A DNA stretch of 64,000 nucleotides from CAIXSC01 sp046349935. GTDB taxonomy: Bacteria > Planctomycetota > Planctomycetia > Pirellulales > Pirellulaceae. Position numbers and translations under genes: made by a program. The stretch is from contig JAXMBK010000008.1 in NCBI GenBank assembly GCA_046349935.1, positions 124,001-188,000 of the forward strand, written 5' to 3'. The notes beneath the pieces are model-generated. The model was given only the letters and a program-made list of their open reading frames with translations, was not told the origin of the DNA and ran no database searches. Of the stretch, positions 25,961-33,482 are shown piece by piece (within the stretch, counting starts at the first letter, position 1; each line of letters starts with the position of its first letter).

Positions 25961-26437
25961 ATGCCCCGTCGCAGCTTGGACGATCTCGACAAGAAGATTT
26001 GGAAGCAGATGAAGAAGGAAGCCGGCATTAAGTCGGCGCCGTGGTTCAAGAAAGCAGACGCCAGCGTCGGCAAATACGTCGAGGCCGCCAAGAAGGCTCG
26101 GCTGCGATATCAAGACGGGAAGTTGGCGGAAGACTTGATCAAGTATCAAGACGCCCTACAGAAGCTCGCGGAAGCCTTCGACGACTTTGTGTCGAGCAAG
26201 GGCCTTAACTCGGTCGACGACGAACAGTTGGAGTTCAGCGAGAAGAAGGTGCTGCTGAACGACATTAAGGACTGGCAAACGGAAATCCAAGAAGTCTTGG
26301 AGAAACTGAAGAAGGCGCTGCTCAAATACAGCAAGGTGATCAACACGAACGAGGAAGCGTTCAAGAGCGCCGAGGCGAACAAGAAAATCGAAGTCTGGAA
26401 GAAGTTGGGCTTCGACCCGCTCGAAGATTTGATCTAA
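25961..26437 (+). CDS. Small helical coiled-coil hypothetical protein
   Basis: 158 residues from ATG 25961, with GGAAAGG about 8 bases upstream; longer in-frame starts lie inside the antisense FAH gene and are rejected. The sequence is almost wholly charged and helical (KKIWKQMKKEAGIKSAPWFKKAD, then WQTEIQEVLEKLKKALLKYSKV), with Lys/Glu heptads and no Cys, no signal peptide and no membrane segment. Likely cytoplasmic and oligomeric. It has its own promoter-like sequence. No family recognised; function unknown. Confidence 0.7.
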   Translation: MPRRSLDDLDKKIWKQMKKEAGIKSAPWFKKADASVGKYVEAAKKARLRYQDGKLAEDLIKYQDALQKLAEAFDDFVSSKGLNSVDDEQLEFSEKKVLLNDIKDWQTEIQEVLEKLKKALLKYSKVINTNEEAFKSAEANKKIEVWKKLGFDPLEDLI

Positions 26438-26472
26438 CGCTCCGCACCGCCAGACGCGAGTCGGTCCAGCCT

Positions 26473-27444
26473 TCAGCGGCGGATTTCCCGCGAGAAGTCC
26501 TTGTCGCGGCGATGCGCGTGGGCGCGCGCGGTGACGTTGGAGCGGCGCTGCAGTTCGTCGTAGGGGACGCTGCGATCGAGCAGACCCAGGTTGTAGGCGA
26601 GCTGCCCGGACATGCCGGGCAGCAGCACTTGACCGCCGTAGGGAATGCTATTCGGGGCGATGCGATTGACGTGCTGCACGATGTTCGTCGTGCAATTGTT
26701 CGTCAGCGTGTCGTAGAACTCGGGCGCGTCGTGGATCTGATTGACGCGCTCGGCAACGTCGATGAACAATTCGCGCACCTTCTCCGGCGGGGCCTTCACG
26801 CGATAGACGTAAACATCGTCCTTCCGCACCTCGGTCCGCAACTTGATCGCGTCGCGTTCGTCGGCCAGCACGTACATGATTTCGAACTGTCGCATGGCGC
26901 CGAGCAAGGGCGAGTAAGACTCGCCTTTTTCCAATCGCACCTCGACGGACGTAACGAGGTACTGATCGCGTCCGAACCCGAAGCTGAGCATCGTGTGCGC
27001 CAAGAGCGGCGCGGCGGCGAAGGGAACGACGATATAGTCGACCGTCTCTAGATCGCGCAGATCGTACTTGCGATCTTCAAAACGCGCGATGTACTCGGAT
27101 TCCGTGATGTAGTCGAAATTGCGGACGTCGTGGACGGCGACCTTGGAACCGTCGAATTCAACGCTCGGCAGCCGCGAATGCTGCGGCGCCCAGTCTCGTT
27201 GGTGCGAAGGATACAAGGGAATGCCGCTCGTCGCTCGCTCGAGCGCCGACAGGTTGAGTCCCAGTTTATTCTCGGCGTCCCACGTTTGCTTCTCGACGGA
27301 CTTGCAGCCGGCGCCAAGCAACAGCGCCGCGACGCACGCCAGCGCAGCGAAACCGCTGGAAAGCTCCCTCCGCGGCGCGCAGCGGCCCCGGCGAGCAACG
27401 CGGCTCGAGTTGCATAGGTCGCATTGTGGAGTGGGCTGCAGCAT
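26473..27444 (-). CDS. DUF4105 (Lnb N-terminal periplasmic-like) lipoprotein
   Basis: 323 residues from ATG 27444; a later start before the hydrophobic stretch is possible because the first 30 residues are polar and there is no ribosome-binding site. Lipobox LLLGAGC, with Cys at about 47, predicts an outer- or inner-membrane lipoprotein. The DUF4105 hallmarks are clear: GFGRDQYLVTSVEVRLEKGESYSPL, YVLADERDAIKLRTEVR and YDTLTNNCTTNIVQHVNRI with a conserved Asn-Asn-Cys-Thr, a papain/NlpC-like Cys arrangement, and LPGMSGQLAYNLGLLD. The family is a predicted periplasmic cysteine hydrolase or acyltransferase; the actual activity is not established. Divergent from the WD40 gene. Confidence 0.88.
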   Translation of the reverse strand: MLQPTPQCDLCNSSRVARRGRCAPRRELSSGFAALACVAALLLGAGCKSVEKQTWDAENKLGLNLSALERATSGIPLYPSHQRDWAPQHSRLPSVEFDGSKVAVHDVRNFDYITESEYIARFEDRKYDLRDLETVDYIVVPFAAAPLLAHTMLSFGFGRDQYLVTSVEVRLEKGESYSPLLGAMRQFEIMYVLADERDAIKLRTEVRKDDVYVYRVKAPPEKVRELFIDVAERVNQIHDAPEFYDTLTNNCTTNIVQHVNRIAPNSIPYGGQVLLPGMSGQLAYNLGLLDRSVPYDELQRRSNVTARAHAHRRDKDFSREIRR

Positions 27445-27539
27445 AGGTTGGCGGATTTCCGCGGTGGGCTGTTACCAAATGCGGCCCGTCCCGGCAAGCT
27501 CAACCCGCGCCGCGGGTCGCTCGCACCCCCGACGTTCTC

Positions 27540-27545
27540 TATAAT
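27540..27545 (+). promoter_or_regulatory. -10 element (TATAAT) upstream of WD40 gene
   Basis: Perfect TATAAT at 27540-27545 in the divergent region, 61 bases before the WD40 start. The -35 position is poor (TCGCTC). Confidence 0.4.
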
Positions 27546-27605
27546 CCTCCCCGTGACCGACGCGGCGGCGTCGGCGTCCGCCGTTTCCCAGTTCCGAGGA
27601 GACCG

Positions 27606-28643
27606 ATGATGCGACAACTCATGATGCAACCACGACACGCGAGCGTCGGGGCGCTGTGCGCCGGCGCGCTGTTTCTGATGGCGAGCGCGGCGGCAGGGGC
27701 CGATCCTGCGCCGATTGCCAAGCACGGACGTTGGGTCACGGCCGTCGCCTATTCGCCCGACGGCGCCGTCCTGGCGACGGTGGGCGGAGAGAGCCTCCAG
27801 TACCGGCCGGGCGACGTCAAGCTATGGGATCCCAAGACGGGCGCGGCGGCCGGACAATTGGACGGAAGCGCCAGCAACGTGTGGTCGGTCGCATTTTCGC
27901 CCGACGGGTCGAAGCTGGCCACGAGCGGTTACGACGGCAAGATCGTCCTCTGGAATTTGGCTGAAAAGAAGGCCATTGCAACCTTGGAAAAGAAGCGCGG
28001 CTGGTGTCGCAGCCTCGCATTTTCGCCGGACGGCAAGTTGCTCGCCTCCGCCGGCGAGGACGGCCAAGTCACGTTGTGGTCGCTCGAGAACAACATGGAA
28101 ATGAAGACGTTCAAGACGCATGATGCCGCGGTTTACGACTTGGCGTTCTCGCCCGACGGGGCGACGCTGGCCACGGTCTCGACCGACAAAACGGCCCGCT
28201 TGTTCGACTGGAACGCGGGCACGGAAAAGGCGAAGCTGGAGGGGCACGGCGACGCCGTTTGGGCGATCGCCTACTCGAAGGACGGCGCCCTGATCGCCAC
28301 CGCCGGCGCGGACCGCAAGATCAAGCTGTGGGACGCTGCGGGAAAGGAACAGGCGACGCTCGAGGGGCACAAGGACTGGGTCAGCAATCTGGCGTTCTCG
28401 CCGGATGGCGCGTGGTTGGCGACATCGAGCTTTGATCGCAGCGTGAAGCTGTGGGATCTGAAGGAAAAGAAGGAGGCGGCGACGATCGGCGGCTTCACGA
28501 GTTCGGTGTGGTGCGTCGCGTTTTCGCCCGACGGCAAGCAACTGACGGCGGGGAGCCACAAGGATTCGATCCGCGTCTTCGATGCGGCGACTCGCAACGA
28601 AGTCTTCCCGCATGCGGCCGAAGCGCCGGCGGAGAAGAAGTAG
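27606..28643 (+). CDS. Exported WD40-repeat beta-propeller protein
   Basis: 345 residues, ATG 27606 with GAGGAG 5-8 bases upstream. Signal peptide about 1-32 (ALCAGALFLMASAAAGA). Seven WD-type repeats cover the rest; each has the F/YSPDG signature (AYSPDGAVLATVG, AFSPDGSKLATSGYDGKIVLWN, AFSPDGKLLASAGEDGQVTLW and so on), enough for one complete seven-bladed propeller with no extra domain. Likely a periplasmic scaffold or ligand-binding protein; no catalytic residues are visible. The creatininase-family gene starts 31 bases downstream, so they may be co-transcribed. Confidence 0.92.
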   Translation: MMRQLMMQPRHASVGALCAGALFLMASAAAGADPAPIAKHGRWVTAVAYSPDGAVLATVGGESLQYRPGDVKLWDPKTGAAAGQLDGSASNVWSVAFSPDGSKLATSGYDGKIVLWNLAEKKAIATLEKKRGWCRSLAFSPDGKLLASAGEDGQVTLWSLENNMEMKTFKTHDAAVYDLAFSPDGATLATVSTDKTARLFDWNAGTEKAKLEGHGDAVWAIAYSKDGALIATAGADRKIKLWDAAGKEQATLEGHKDWVSNLAFSPDGAWLATSSFDRSVKLWDLKEKKEAATIGGFTSSVWCVAFSPDGKQLTAGSHKDSIRVFDAATRNEVFPHAAEAPAEKK

Positions 28644-28674
28644 TCTTCCACGAGTTGCATTGAGGAGTACCAGC

Positions 28675-29556
28675 ATGACGAGCCGCGCCGCAACGGAATA
28701 TCGTTACGAGAAACTGACCTGGCCCGAGATCAATGACGCGGTCGATCTGGGGAAGGTATGCATCATTCCGTGCGGCGCGGTGGAGCAGCATGGGCATCAC
28801 CTGCCGCTGGACGTCGACATCGTCTGTCCGACCGGCATCGCGCGCGGCGCCGGGCAGGCGGTCCCCGACAAGCTGCTGGTGCTGCCCACGGTCTGCTACG
28901 GCTATACGGGGCACGTCATGGACTTCCCCGGCACGATCAACAACGACTTCGAGCACTTCATGCACCATGTGCTCGACATCACCAAGTCGCTGGCTTACCA
29001 CGGCTTCAAAAAAATCCTGCTGCTCAATGGGCACGGATCGAACATGCCGAACCTGGACCTTGTGGCGCGGCGGACGAATTTGGAGACCGACGCCGAGTGC
29101 ATTCTGGCGGCCTGGTGGAACTTGCTGACGGTCGACAAACAGTTTCTGCCGCAGTGGCGGCAAAGCAAGTTTCCGGGCGGCTGTGCGCATGCCTGCGAAC
29201 TCGAGACGTCGCTGTACATGTATCTGGACGGCGACAACGTGCGCACCGACCAGATTCGCAATGGCGCGATCAGCTTTAACGAGGAAGAAAGTCCGTTCAA
29301 TTGGGTCGACCTGTTTGCGGCGGGGCCGGCGACGATCATCTCCTGGACCAGCAGCTACAGCGCCACCGGCGTCTTGGGCGAACCCGAATTGGCGACGGCG
29401 GAGAAGGGGCGGCAAGCCTACGACGAAGCCGTGAAGCAATTGGTGCGCTTCATCTCTTGGTTCAAGGATCGCCCCAAGGATTTGCGTCGCGACCGACATC
29501 GTCAAACGCCGACGATGCCGATCCCCTGGGGACAACGCCCCTTGCCTCCGAACTGA
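28675..29556 (+). CDS. Creatininase-family amidohydrolase
   Basis: 293 residues from ATG 28675, with GAGGAG 8 bases upstream; an upstream in-frame start inside the WD40 gene is rejected. Creatininase/mycofactocin-MftE-like fold with metal-binding residues visible: Glu and His in IIPCGAVEQHGHHLPLDVDI, then LPTVCYGYTGHVMDFPGTI, LLLNGHGSN (second metal site) and CAHACELETSLYMYL (Glu). The family hydrolyses cyclic or linear amides (creatinine, N-formyl or peptide side chains) with two metals. The stop is immediately followed by a possible start of the ferredoxin gene. Confidence 0.93.
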   Translation: MTSRAATEYRYEKLTWPEINDAVDLGKVCIIPCGAVEQHGHHLPLDVDIVCPTGIARGAGQAVPDKLLVLPTVCYGYTGHVMDFPGTINNDFEHFMHHVLDITKSLAYHGFKKILLLNGHGSNMPNLDLVARRTNLETDAECILAAWWNLLTVDKQFLPQWRQSKFPGGCAHACELETSLYMYLDGDNVRTDQIRNGAISFNEEESPFNWVDLFAAGPATIISWTSSYSATGVLGEPELATAEKGRQAYDEAVKQLVRFISWFKDRPKDLRRDRHRQTPTMPIPWGQRPLPPN

Positions 29557-29595
29557 ATGTTCACCGCGGCCTCCGCGTCTTTTTTCGAGGATCGA

Positions 29596-30033
29596 ATGAC
29601 GGCTTTCGAACATCATGTGTTTGTATGTTGCAATCAACGTCCCGCAGGGCATCCGCGGGGTTGTTGCGATCCGACGGCGAGCGGCGAGCTGCGCGATTGC
29701 TTCAAGAAGGCCTTCAAAGCGGCCGGGCTTGGCGCGACCGTGCGCGCGAATCAGTGCGGCTGTCTGGATCAATGCGAGCAGGGCCCCGTGATCGTGATCT
29801 ATCCGCAGGCGATTTGGTACGGACCGGTGACGCCGGCCGATGTTCCGCGCATCGTCGAGGAGACCATCGTCGGCGGACGCATCTTGGAAGACCTGCAGAT
29901 CCCCGATCGCTTGCTCAACACGCCGGAGGGGCGCACTACCAAGCGGCTTCCATCTGACCGACGATCTGACGCGCCAGAGCATCGATCGTCTCTTGTTGCG
30001 CCGTCACCGACGACTGACCGGCTTCCGGAATAA
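29596..30033 (+). CDS. Thioredoxin-like [2Fe-2S] ferredoxin
   Basis: 145 residues from ATG 29596, with GAGG about 7 bases upstream; an in-frame ATG at 29557 touching the previous stop is the alternative. Thioredoxin-fold [2Fe-2S] protein: VFVCCNQRPAGHPRGCCD gives the first two ligands (Cys11/12 and Cys23/24) and NQCGCLDQC the last two (Cys56-x3-Cys60), followed by VIVIYPQAIWYGPVTPADVPRIVEE. Such proteins transfer electrons in the cytoplasm; the partner is unknown. The last ~33 residues overlap the 3' end of the convergent lptE gene by 98 bases and look disordered, so the tail may be non-conserved. Confidence 0.88.
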   Translation: MTAFEHHVFVCCNQRPAGHPRGCCDPTASGELRDCFKKAFKAAGLGATVRANQCGCLDQCEQGPVIVIYPQAIWYGPVTPADVPRIVEETIVGGRILEDLQIPDRLLNTPEGRTTKRLPSDRRSDAPEHRSSLVAPSPTTDRLPE

Positions 30034-30481
30034 ACTCGGTGGCCTGCGCCACGCTGAGCAGACTGCTGGGCATCGGTACTTCGGTGCGTTGAGTCAGCGA
30101 TTGTCCGGCGCGGTCGAGCCAGTCGACTTGGACGTTGAGTGCGACTTCGATCGTCCGGGATTCGTCGGTGCGCGTTTCCACGGTCAACTGTCGACGCTCA
30201 TTCGTCAAACGGCAGCGCAAAATGCTGTCGGCATTCTCGGCGCTGCCGATGACCTTGTAGGGCGTGGTGAGTTCGATTTGTTTGACGACGGCTTCCGTGA
30301 GTCGTTCGCCCAGATATCGGCGGTACGTATCCGACTCGATGATCGGCACATGGACGGTTTGGACGTCCGTGCGGAACATGGTGCGAGTGCCCATGCGATA
30401 GCCGGCGCAGCCGGACAGTTCGACGATCCCGGCGCCGCCGGCGAGTGCGGTCGCCCACTGGAGGAATCGCCGTCGGTTCAT
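29936..30481 (-). CDS. lptE: LPS-assembly lipoprotein LptE
   Basis: 181 residues from ATG 30481, which overlaps the bamD stop by 4 bases (ATGA). Plugs the LptD outer-membrane translocon in LPS export. The N-terminus is MNRRRFLQWATALAGGAGIVELSGC with lipobox Cys25; the RRRFLQ start also resembles a Tat signal. The mature part has the LptE pattern, GYRMGTRTMFRTDVQTVHVPIIES followed by RYLGERLTEAVVKQIE and strands with DSILRCRLTNERRQ. Last gene of the phoH-to-lptE block. Its 3' end overlaps the ferredoxin gene on the other strand. Confidence 0.8.
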   Translation of the reverse strand: MNRRRFLQWATALAGGAGIVELSGCAGYRMGTRTMFRTDVQTVHVPIIESDTYRRYLGERLTEAVVKQIELTTPYKVIGSAENADSILRCRLTNERRQLTVETRTDESRTIEVALNVQVDWLDRAGQSLTQRTEVPMPSSLLSVAQATEFIPEAGQSSVTAQQETIDALARQIVGQMEAAW

Positions 30482-31758
30482 CGTCGCACGCTCGGCAAAC
30501 CGAGGTCGAGCGGCCCCGACGTCAACAGCGGTTTGGCGTTTTGCCGTTGCGGGAACATATTCACCAGCCACTCGAAACGCTGCGGCGGGACGGGCGGGAG
30601 CTCGCTATTGGCCTCGATCCGTTGCTTGGCGTCGTCGGCGAACGGAGTGTCCGAGTAGTCCTTGACGACTTGACTGTAATAAAACTCCGCCGCCCGATAC
30701 TCGGCTCGCAGTTCGTGATACCGACCGAGCGTCCAGCCTCGCTCGGCCTTCTTAAACCGAACTTCGGCGTAGGCCCGAGACAAGAATTCTTTCTCTTGCT
30801 CGGCTTGTTGCGGGAATTGGCGACGCATTTGTTTGATGAGCTGTTCTGCCTGGTCGAGCATTTCTCCCGAGTAGTCAGGGCCCTCATAGCACTGCAGCTT
30901 GGCTTTGAGCCCCAGGAAGTGCGCCAGGAACTGGTGTTCGCTGCTGGGGAACGTCTTGCGGAGGTCGGTGTAGAGTTGGTCGGCCTTGAAATAGTCGCCG
31001 CGAGCGAAGTAGCCGTTGGCGGCGGCGAGCGTCGCATCGTCGCTTAACTTGCCCGTCGGGTCGTCGATGCGAATGCGGTCGAAGACGCGGAAGGCGTGGC
31101 CGCGCGTGTCGCGCCACGGCACTCGATTGTTCGTCAAGTTCATCGACATGAAACTTTGCGGCGCCTGGTGATCCAACTCCAGCCAGTACTGGGCGATGGA
31201 GAAGCGGCGCGCGTCGATCAAGTCCATGTGCCGCGTATTGGGGTGCTTCTTGACCAGGATCTCGTACTGTTCATTCGCCTTGGGGTACATGTCGGCGAAG
31301 AAGTAGCTTTCGCCAGCCAGGAAGCGGGCGTCTTCTTCCAACAGTGAATCGGGCCATTTCTCGGCGGCGGCCGTGTAGTTGGCGGCGGCGACGGAGAACA
31401 GTTCCGTACGGCGGTCCCCTTCCGTTTCGATCGCCAATGCGTAGATGCGTTCCGCCTCGGCGAACAGTTCCTTCGCTGCTTTGGCGTTAGGGCCGTTGCC
31501 GGTGGCGTCCAGGAATTGAGCTTTAATGACTTCGGGCTTCAGGGCGTCGAGCCCATCGGCTTTCACCGGCTTGATCGGGTCGTATTCTTCGCGATAGCGC
31601 TGTTCAATGTTCGAGACCCGTTCGCGGTCCGTGGGGGTGCCTTTCACCGCGTCGCCGGGGGACGAGCGGAAGAGGCCTTTCGACCACGGAGCGCAACCGG
31701 CGCTCGCGACGATCAACAGCACTAGCGGCGGGGCGAACGCCCTGGCGACGAACTCCAT
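30478..31758 (-). CDS. bamD: BamD-like outer-membrane assembly lipoprotein with TPR repeats
   Basis: 426 residues from ATG 31758; longer in-frame starts lack a signal sequence and are rejected. Lipobox VASAGC with Cys22. TPR-like helical pairs run through the protein: YALAIETEGDRR, AAEKWPDSLLEEDARFLAGESYFFADMYPKANEQYEILVKKHPNTRH, and GYFARGDYFKADQLYTDLRKTFPSSEHQ, ending YSQVVKDYSDTPFADDAKQRIE, the classic BamD/YfiO arrangement of uptake of tripeptide-like repeats. It is longer than the ~250-residue E. coli protein, with an extra central region. It folds beta-barrel proteins into the outer membrane, together with BamA (not in the window). Coupled to lptE. Confidence 0.82.
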   Translation of the reverse strand: MEFVARAFAPPLVLLIVASAGCAPWSKGLFRSSPGDAVKGTPTDRERVSNIEQRYREEYDPIKPVKADGLDALKPEVIKAQFLDATGNGPNAKAAKELFAEAERIYALAIETEGDRRTELFSVAAANYTAAAEKWPDSLLEEDARFLAGESYFFADMYPKANEQYEILVKKHPNTRHMDLIDARRFSIAQYWLELDHQAPQSFMSMNLTNNRVPWRDTRGHAFRVFDRIRIDDPTGKLSDDATLAAANGYFARGDYFKADQLYTDLRKTFPSSEHQFLAHFLGLKAKLQCYEGPDYSGEMLDQAEQLIKQMRRQFPQQAEQEKEFLSRAYAEVRFKKAERGWTLGRYHELRAEYRAAEFYYSQVVKDYSDTPFADDAKQRIEANSELPPVPPQRFEWLVNMFPQRQNAKPLLTSGPLDLGLPSVRR

Positions 31759-31865
31759 GGACGCGCGGCGGCCATGCGAGCGGAAACGAGGGCGTGAGTG
31801 TATGAAGTCAAGCATCCGTGCCTGCAATCCATCCATGGTTGCGCGGACTGTCCGCAATTCGCCGT

Positions 31866-32642
31866 TCAGGTTTCGTGCAGCGTTCGCTTCACGCCCCACG
31901 CCAAGCCGCCGAGCCAATGATGCAGTCGGGGCGGCCTCCCCAAGAGGTGCGCCAAATACCGATTCATGATCGCTCGCAACTCGCCGCTCAAACGCCAATC
32001 GATCTCCGCCGGCCGCTCGCTTCCTTCGCGGGCGAAGGCCTGCAAAGTACGGAGGACCGGACCGCTTACGCTGACCACCGTCCGTTGTCCTGCACGGCAT
32101 GCGCCGCACAGAACTCCGCCTGCCAAAAAACCGAATGCCACGCGTCCAGACGCATCGACTTCCGTCCCGCACCCCACGCACGCCTCAAACGAGGGCAAGT
32201 GGCCGAGGAGTCGCAGGGCGTCAAGTTCGAACGTCAGGATGGCCGCCGGGACATCCGCCGAATCGTCGAGCGCTTCGATGACGGCCAGCGCCGCGTCGAA
32301 CAACTCTGGATGCGGATCGTGTTGGTCCGTCATCTCCCGCAGCAACTCCACCACGTAGTAACCGCCGTACAGGCGGGCCAAGTCGCGAGCTGCCGCGCGA
32401 AATCGACGTTCCAACTTCGCCTCGGTGAGGAGGTCGAGCGCATCGGACGATTTCCGCAGGAACACTACGCGACATACGGCCAAGAGGTCAAGAGCAGCCT
32501 CGAAGGGGCTTTTGGGACGCCTGGCGCCCTTCGCCAAAGCGCTGATTTTGCCGAAATCACGAGTAAATAGCGTGACGACGCAGCTGGTCTCGCTGAACTC
32601 GACCACTCGCAGCACGATCGCCAATGATTTTTCCGCCGACAT
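31866..32642 (-). CDS. recO: DNA repair protein RecO
   Basis: 258 residues, ATG 32642. RecF-pathway mediator that binds SSB and helps load RecA. N-terminal OB-fold (SLAIVLRVVEFSETSCVVTLFTRDFGKISALAKGARRPKS) with the conserved GxR-K basic patch, a helical middle, and a C-terminal zinc finger CxxC..CxxC (EACVGCGTEV and LCGACRAG). Lies 25 bases after ybeY and 107 bases before bamD. Confidence 0.93.
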   Translation of the reverse strand: MSAEKSLAIVLRVVEFSETSCVVTLFTRDFGKISALAKGARRPKSPFEAALDLLAVCRVVFLRKSSDALDLLTEAKLERRFRAAARDLARLYGGYYVVELLREMTDQHDPHPELFDAALAVIEALDDSADVPAAILTFELDALRLLGHLPSFEACVGCGTEVDASGRVAFGFLAGGVLCGACRAGQRTVVSVSGPVLRTLQAFAREGSERPAEIDWRLSGELRAIMNRYLAHLLGRPPRLHHWLGGLAWGVKRTLHET

Positions 32643-32667
32643 GAGGCTCCTTCCTCTTCGCCGCCGC

Positions 32668-33156
32668 TCAAGCTTCGTCGTCCGCGGCCGCGTAGCGGGG
32701 CGTCAGGCCGAATTGCGCCAAGTAATGCCGTTCGCGCTCCCGCATCTGTATCTGTAATTCAGGCTCCAGGTCGTCGTACCCCGTCAAGTGCAGCGTCCCA
32801 TGGATCACATACAACAACAACTCATCTTCCGCGCGCCAACCATACCGCTCGGCCGACTGAGCGGCCGTGTCGGCGCTCACGATCACTTCTCCCTCTAGCG
32901 ACCGTCCTTCCGCCGACTGGTCGTCAGACTCGCCGAGCAGAAAGCTCAAGACGTCGGTCGGGTAATCGTGCTGCAGAAATTGGCGATTCAGGCGGTGAAT
33001 GGTGGGATCGTCGACGACCGCGATGCTGACTTCGCCCGCAGCGAAACCTTCGCCGGCCAGGATGGCCCGCACCGCCTGGCGGATGCGCCGCCGGTCGACG
33101 GGCCAACGAGTCTGGGCATTATTGATCGCGATGGAGTACGAGTTGGATGGGGGCAT
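32668..33156 (-). CDS. ybeY: Endoribonuclease YbeY (16S rRNA maturation)
   Basis: 162 residues from ATG 33156. Metal-dependent RNase that matures 16S rRNA 3' ends and takes part in ribosome quality control. Motifs: RRIRQAVRAILAGEG, SIAVVDDPTIHRLNRQFLQHDYPTDVLSFLL (with Arg of the active site) and the zinc motif HGTLHLTGYDD (119-129). The standard motif is H-x3-H-x5-H; here the third ligand position holds Asp129. Located in the phoH-HD-ybeY neighbourhood, as in many bacteria. Confidence 0.93.
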   Translation of the reverse strand: MPPSNSYSIAINNAQTRWPVDRRRIRQAVRAILAGEGFAAGEVSIAVVDDPTIHRLNRQFLQHDYPTDVLSFLLGESDDQSAEGRSLEGEVIVSADTAAQSAERYGWRAEDELLLYVIHGTLHLTGYDDLEPELQIQMRERERHYLAQFGLTPRYAAADDEA

Positions 33157-33177
33157 GCGTCGCAGGGCGGCGTGAAG

Positions 33178-33438
33178 TTAGGAATCGAGGTCGCCCAGCG
33201 GCTGAATGGGCTGCGGCGTGTGCCAGTCGAGCCAGGTCCGCCAGAACTCGGGCAGTTGCTCGCCGTGGACGGCGACCGCCAATTCGAAGATGTCGCCGAG
33301 CGTCATTTGTTCCAGGTCGTCGACAGACTTGCCCGTTTGTTCGGCCAGGGTCAAGGCGGCTTCCAGGAACGGGCGTCCAACGGCGCGACGTTGAAAGCGT
33401 TCGTGCTGGGAATCATCGAGCGGAAAACGCATCGCCAT
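33178..33438 (-). CDS. Small hypothetical protein between 7TM-HD and ybeY genes
   Basis: 86 residues from ATG 33438, with GGAG about 8 bases upstream. The sequence (MAMRFPLDDSQHERFQRRA, TGKSVDDLEQMTLGDIFELAVAVHGEQLPEFWRTWLDWH) is acidic and probably folded as short helices; there is no signal peptide, membrane segment or Cys. It lies 44 bases after the HD gene and 21 bases before ybeY, in the same direction, so it is part of the operon. No family recognised; function unknown. Confidence 0.65.
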   Translation of the reverse strand: MAMRFPLDDSQHERFQRRAVGRPFLEAALTLAEQTGKSVDDLEQMTLGDIFELAVAVHGEQLPEFWRTWLDWHTPQPIQPLGDLDS

Positions 33439-33482
33439 CCGCGGTCTCCAAAAAAAGGAGCGGGGCCGAAAAGGAGCGGAGC

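Noticed and set aside
28495..29982. Minus-strand frame opposite the creatininase-family gene
   Set aside because: No recognisable protein character and it covers three real plus-strand genes.
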